From Neorhodopirellula pilleata (GTDB lineage: Bacteria > Planctomycetota > Planctomycetia > Pirellulales > Pirellulaceae): a stretch of 64,000 nucleotides of DNA. The notes under the pieces are model-generated. The model was not told the origin of the DNA and ran no database searches. It saw nothing but the letters and a program-made list of their open reading frames with translations. The stretch spans positions 34,188-98,187 of the forward strand of contig NZ_SJPM01000008.1 in NCBI RefSeq assembly GCF_007859915.1, read 5' to 3'. A program made the translations under genes and the position numbers. Positions 61,163 through 64,000 of this stretch are shown here, piece after piece; the first letter of the stretch is position 1; each line of letters starts with the position of its first letter.

Positions 61163-64000
61163 ATGCTCGCAATTTCTCGCCCAAGCCGCTCGGCCCTCCT
61201 ATTGGGGCTAATTCTGATGGCATCCATGCTTGATGTTTTGGCGCAAGAATCTGGAAAACCATCGGAGGGGCCGACGGACGCCGCCCCCAGTGCGGCGACA
61301 ATCAACTCGGACGTTGTCCCGCAACCCCCAACGGTGAGTGCCCAAGCGGCACCTGCCGCGGCAACGGCCGATGCAGTACCCGCGTCAGCGCCAGCCCCAA
61401 CGTCCGATGGATTGCGTTTCAATTTTGCCGGGGCGTCATGGAATGAGGTGTTGCGTTGGTTCGCCGAGCAAGCCGATTTGTCGCTACAAATCGACGCGGC
61501 GCCGGCGGGCACTGTCAATTTTTCAGACCCGACCAAGACCTATACAGTCTCCGAGGGCCTTGATTTGATCAATCGCTTGCTGCTCGATCGCGGCTGGGCC
61601 GTGGTTCGTCGGGGTCGGATGTTGTTGCTGGTCGATTTGGAAGCCGACAACGCCGAAAAGTTGATCAGCGAAATGGCTGAGTTGGTCACTCCGGAGGCCT
61701 TTGATCAACGCGGCAATAGCGACATCGTTCGCTGCGTTTTTCCCCTCGGTGGAATTTCGCCGGATCAGGCTCGCGAAGAACTCGGACAGATTATCGGTCC
61801 GTGGGGACGCGTCAATGTGCTCGCGGGTGCTCGCCAAGTCGTCGTGACCGAGACGATCGGCAAGTTGAAAGTCATCCAAGAAGTTTTGAGTGCCGCCTCG
61901 ATGGCCCAATCCGCGGTAATCCAGATCCCCCTGAAACATCGAGCCGCCGAAGAGGTCCTGGAGATCGCCCGGCCTTTGTTGCAACTCGAACAAGGGATGA
62001 ACTCGAATGACGAAATTCGTATCTCCGTTTCGATCTACGGCGATCAGCTATTCGCAACCGGATCGCCCTCGAAGCTCGACTTGCTGACCAGCATCATTGA
62101 GCGAGCCGACACACCGCCGCCGGGTGCCGATGAAGGCGAACCGGTCGAGCAAGCCGCTCCGGTTTTGAAAACGCATTCGGTCAAGGTCGCGAACTTGCAA
62201 AGCGTGTTTGACGTGTTGCAGACTTTGCTCAGCGGCTTGCCGGATGTTCGATTGGCGATCGACGAGAACCGACAAGCCATCGTGGCACTGGGGCGTCCCG
62301 AAACACAAGCACGAATCGAATCGACGATTTCCGAACTCGAAGGCAGTGGCGAAGATTTTGCGATCATTGACTTAAAGCGCCTCGAGCCGGCCAACGCGTT
62401 GCTGACGATCAACAAATTCTTCGGCGTTACCGAAGCCGATAGCGGCAAAGGCCCGGTCGTCGACGGCGACCCCGCGACGGGACGATTGTGGGTGCGGGGC
62501 ACATCGGACCAAATCAATACCGTCAAACGTTTGATTAGCGAACTCGAAAACGATCCGCTCGCCGGTGGACTCGGTGACAACGTGCGGATTCTTCCCTATG
62601 CCGGCTCGTCCGCGATCGAAACGCTAAAACAAATCGAAAACCTTTGGCCTTTGACGGGACGGTCCAATAAACTCCGCTTGATCGTACCTTCGAAGGAATC
62701 TCCCGCCGAGGAACCCGGCTCGCCGCAACGAGATCGTTCTCCTCAGCCTTCCATCGATACGGAGGCTCACACGCCAACCACCCAACAGACCCTCGTTTGG
62801 CAAAACGACGCACCATTCGAAAACGAACCAAGCAACGAACCAAGCCGCGACGAACCAAACCGCGACGACGCCGAGTCCTCGAATGAGGAGACTCAGCCCG
62901 TTACCAAGGATTACACCGGAGATGAAGTCGTCATTCAGCTGACGCCCGCCGGGCTGGTGATTGCCTCACGCGACCAAGAAGCATTGGATTTGGTCGAGCA
63001 ATTGATCGGCTCGCTCGGCACTTCCAATGCTGCTGCCAGCGACTTACCGACGTTGTTCTGGTTGAAGTATCTCAAGGCGGACGTGGCTGCGGAGATCGTC
63101 GCGAGTGTGTTGGGCGGTGTCGATTCGAGTGGCTCGGCCGGTTCGCTCGCCGAGAACGTGATGGGCGGGCTCGGCGGCGGAATGCTGGGTGGCTTGCTCG
63201 GCATGGGCGGTGGCGGCGAAGAGGCGTCCGAAAGTAAAACGATTCTGACGAGCCGGGGCAACGTGAACATCGTTCCCGACAATCGGCTCAATGCCCTGAT
63301 CATTCAAGCCCCACCGGCCGACATGGACTTCATTCGCACGGTCTTGACGGAGATCGATCGCGAGGAAAGCCCTGAAACGATCCAAACGATCGCCCGGCCG
63401 CAATTGATTCCGGTCATCTATCAAGAGGCCGCCGACGTCGCCGTGATCGTCAAAGCGGTCTTTGGTGAAAAGGCCGCCGATCAACAACAAAGCAGTCGCG
63501 GTGGTGGTGGCGGTGGCGGCGGACAACCCCGCCCGGAAGATTTCATCGCAGCCTTGCGTGGCGGACGCGGTGGACGTGGGGGCGGCGAAGAAACACCGAA
63601 AAGCGAAGCGTCGAAGATCATCGTCGCCGTCGATGAACGCAGTAACTCGTTGGTCGTGACCGCAACCCCTCAAGACTTTGAAGCCGTTCGCGATCTCGTC
63701 GAGACACTCGACTTGCAAGGCATGGAAACAGAACAAAGCGTCGAAATCATTCCGATGGGCGGCAGCGTTAAACCGGAAATCATGCAGCAAGCACTCGAGT
63801 CGGTTCTCGGCAAGAAAACGTCGACCGCATCGAGCAATTCGGGCTCGAGTTCCGGTTCATCCTCGAGTTCATCGGGGGATTCGAATTCTTCTAATTCGAT
63901 CGGTGGTGGTTCATCGCCAGAAGAGATCCAACGCCGCATCGACTTTTTCCGCTCCCGCTTCGGTGGCGGTAGCGGCGGTCCACCGAGCGGTTTCGGCGGT
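61163..64000 (+). CDS. Secretin N-domain protein, 3' end beyond the window
   Basis: An open frame of 946 codons from the ATG at 61163 to the last base, without a stop. A signal-peptide-like start (SALLLGLILMASMLDVLAQ) is followed by a Pro/Ala-rich linker of about 55 residues. At about residue 82 a STN/N0-like domain begins (LRFNFAGASWNEVLRWFAEQ). Several secretin_N-type repeats follow, each ending in a block like NRLNALIIQAPPADMDFIRT or ERSNSLVVTATPQDFEAVRD. Gly- and Ser-rich loops (LGGGMLGGLLGMGGGG near residue 670; a poly-Ser run near 895) separate them. The secretin pore domain is not seen within the window. It may be GspD-like for type II secretion or a planctomycete-specific N-domain-only relative. 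Diverges from thiG. Confidence 0.85.
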   Translation, partial: MLAISRPSRSALLLGLILMASMLDVLAQESGKPSEGPTDAAPSAATINSDVVPQPPTVSAQAAPAAATADAVPASAPAPTSDGLRFNFAGASWNEVLRWFAEQADLSLQIDAAPAGTVNFSDPTKTYTVSEGLDLINRLLLDRGWAVVRRGRMLLLVDLEADNAEKLISEMAELVTPEAFDQRGNSDIVRCVFPLGGISPDQAREELGQIIGPWGRVNVLAGARQVVVTETIGKLKVIQEVLSAASMAQSAVIQIPLKHRAAEEVLEIARPLLQLEQGMNSNDEIRISVSIYGDQLFATGSPSKLDLLTSIIERADTPPPGADEGEPVEQAAPVLKTHSVKVANLQSVFDVLQTLLSGLPDVRLAIDENRQAIVALGRPETQARIESTISELEGSGEDFAIIDLKRLEPANALLTINKFFGVTEADSGKGPVVDGDPATGRLWVRGTSDQINTVKRLISELENDPLAGGLGDNVRILPYAGSSAIETLKQIENLWPLTGRSNKLRLIVPSKESPAEEPGSPQRDRSPQPSIDTEAHTPTTQQTLVWQNDAPFENEPSNEPSRDEPNRDDAESSNEETQPVTKDYTGDEVVIQLTPAGLVIASRDQEALDLVEQLIGSLGTSNAAASDLPTLFWLKYLKADVAAEIVASVLGGVDSSGSAGSLAENVMGGLGGGMLGGLLGMGGGGEEASESKTILTSRGNVNIVPDNRLNALIIQAPPADMDFIRTVLTEIDREESPETIQTIARPQLIPVIYQEAADVAVIVKAVFGEKAADQQQSSRGGGGGGGGQPRPEDFIAALRGGRGGRGGGEETPKSEASKIIVAVDERSNSLVVTATPQDFEAVRDLVETLDLQGMETEQSVEIIPMGGSVKPEIMQQALESVLGKKTSTASSNSGSSSGSSSSSSGDSNSSNSIGGGSSPEEIQRRIDFFRSRFGGGSGGPPSGFGG

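Overview
The window looks like chromosomal DNA of a planctomycete, most likely a marine Pirellulaceae relative of Rhodopirellula (inference from gene content, not from a marker gene). The signs are a DUF1559 pseudopilin with the H-X9-DG tail, a BBP7-type outer-membrane protein, secreted sulfatases and SGNH esterases, a giant dockerin-bearing surface protein with the N-terminal MLAGD motif, a very long transmembrane Ser/Thr kinase, and a MoxR/DUF58/transglutaminase cluster. No phage, plasmid or intact transposase gene is visible.

Layout. 1-7.8 kb: polysaccharide-processing cluster, with an SGNH esterase-sulfatase fusion, two SASA-type acetylesterase-like proteins and a secreted FAD oxidoreductase. 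7.8-9.6 kb: tRNA-Leu(UAA) flanked by decayed coding remnants, including an HsdR C-terminal fragment, and by a palindromic repeat. 9.7-13.9 kb: a DUF1559 pseudopilin, then a membrane histidine kinase overlapping an NtrC-type regulator. 14.2-19.5 kb: a deleted VIT-family pseudogene and a heavy-metal RND pump with its adaptor, both on the minus strand. 20-23.5 kb: a front-end type fatty acid desaturase and a BBP7 porin-like protein. 23.8-30.4 kb: a short SecA-like ATPase, a repeat-rich gap, a Tat-exported sugar isomerase-like protein and a coupled Hsp70-like protein. 30.7-34.3 kb: DUF4261, YdcF-like, membrane and lipoprotein genes.

34.3-40 kb: a tightly packed moxR-DUF58-transglutaminase-cmk operon with overlapping stop and start codons. 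It is followed by a composite palindromic repeat that itself carries a nested small insertion. 40.3-46.5 kb: a DUF2293 protein and a 1775-residue Ser/Thr kinase. 46.7-57.9 kb: one gene for a 3714-residue exported beta-helix/dockerin protein, transcribed divergently from the kinase. 58-64 kb: a secreted alpha/beta hydrolase, coaE, thiG and the start of a secretin-N-domain protein that runs off the window.

The most unusual non-coding signal is a family of dispersed nested palindromes in intergenic gaps, together with an inverted pair of CTTAAA hexamer arrays. The most unusual coding signals are the SecA-like protein lacking the helical wing and two-helix finger, the modular internal repeats of the giant protein, and the SGNH-sulfatase fusion.
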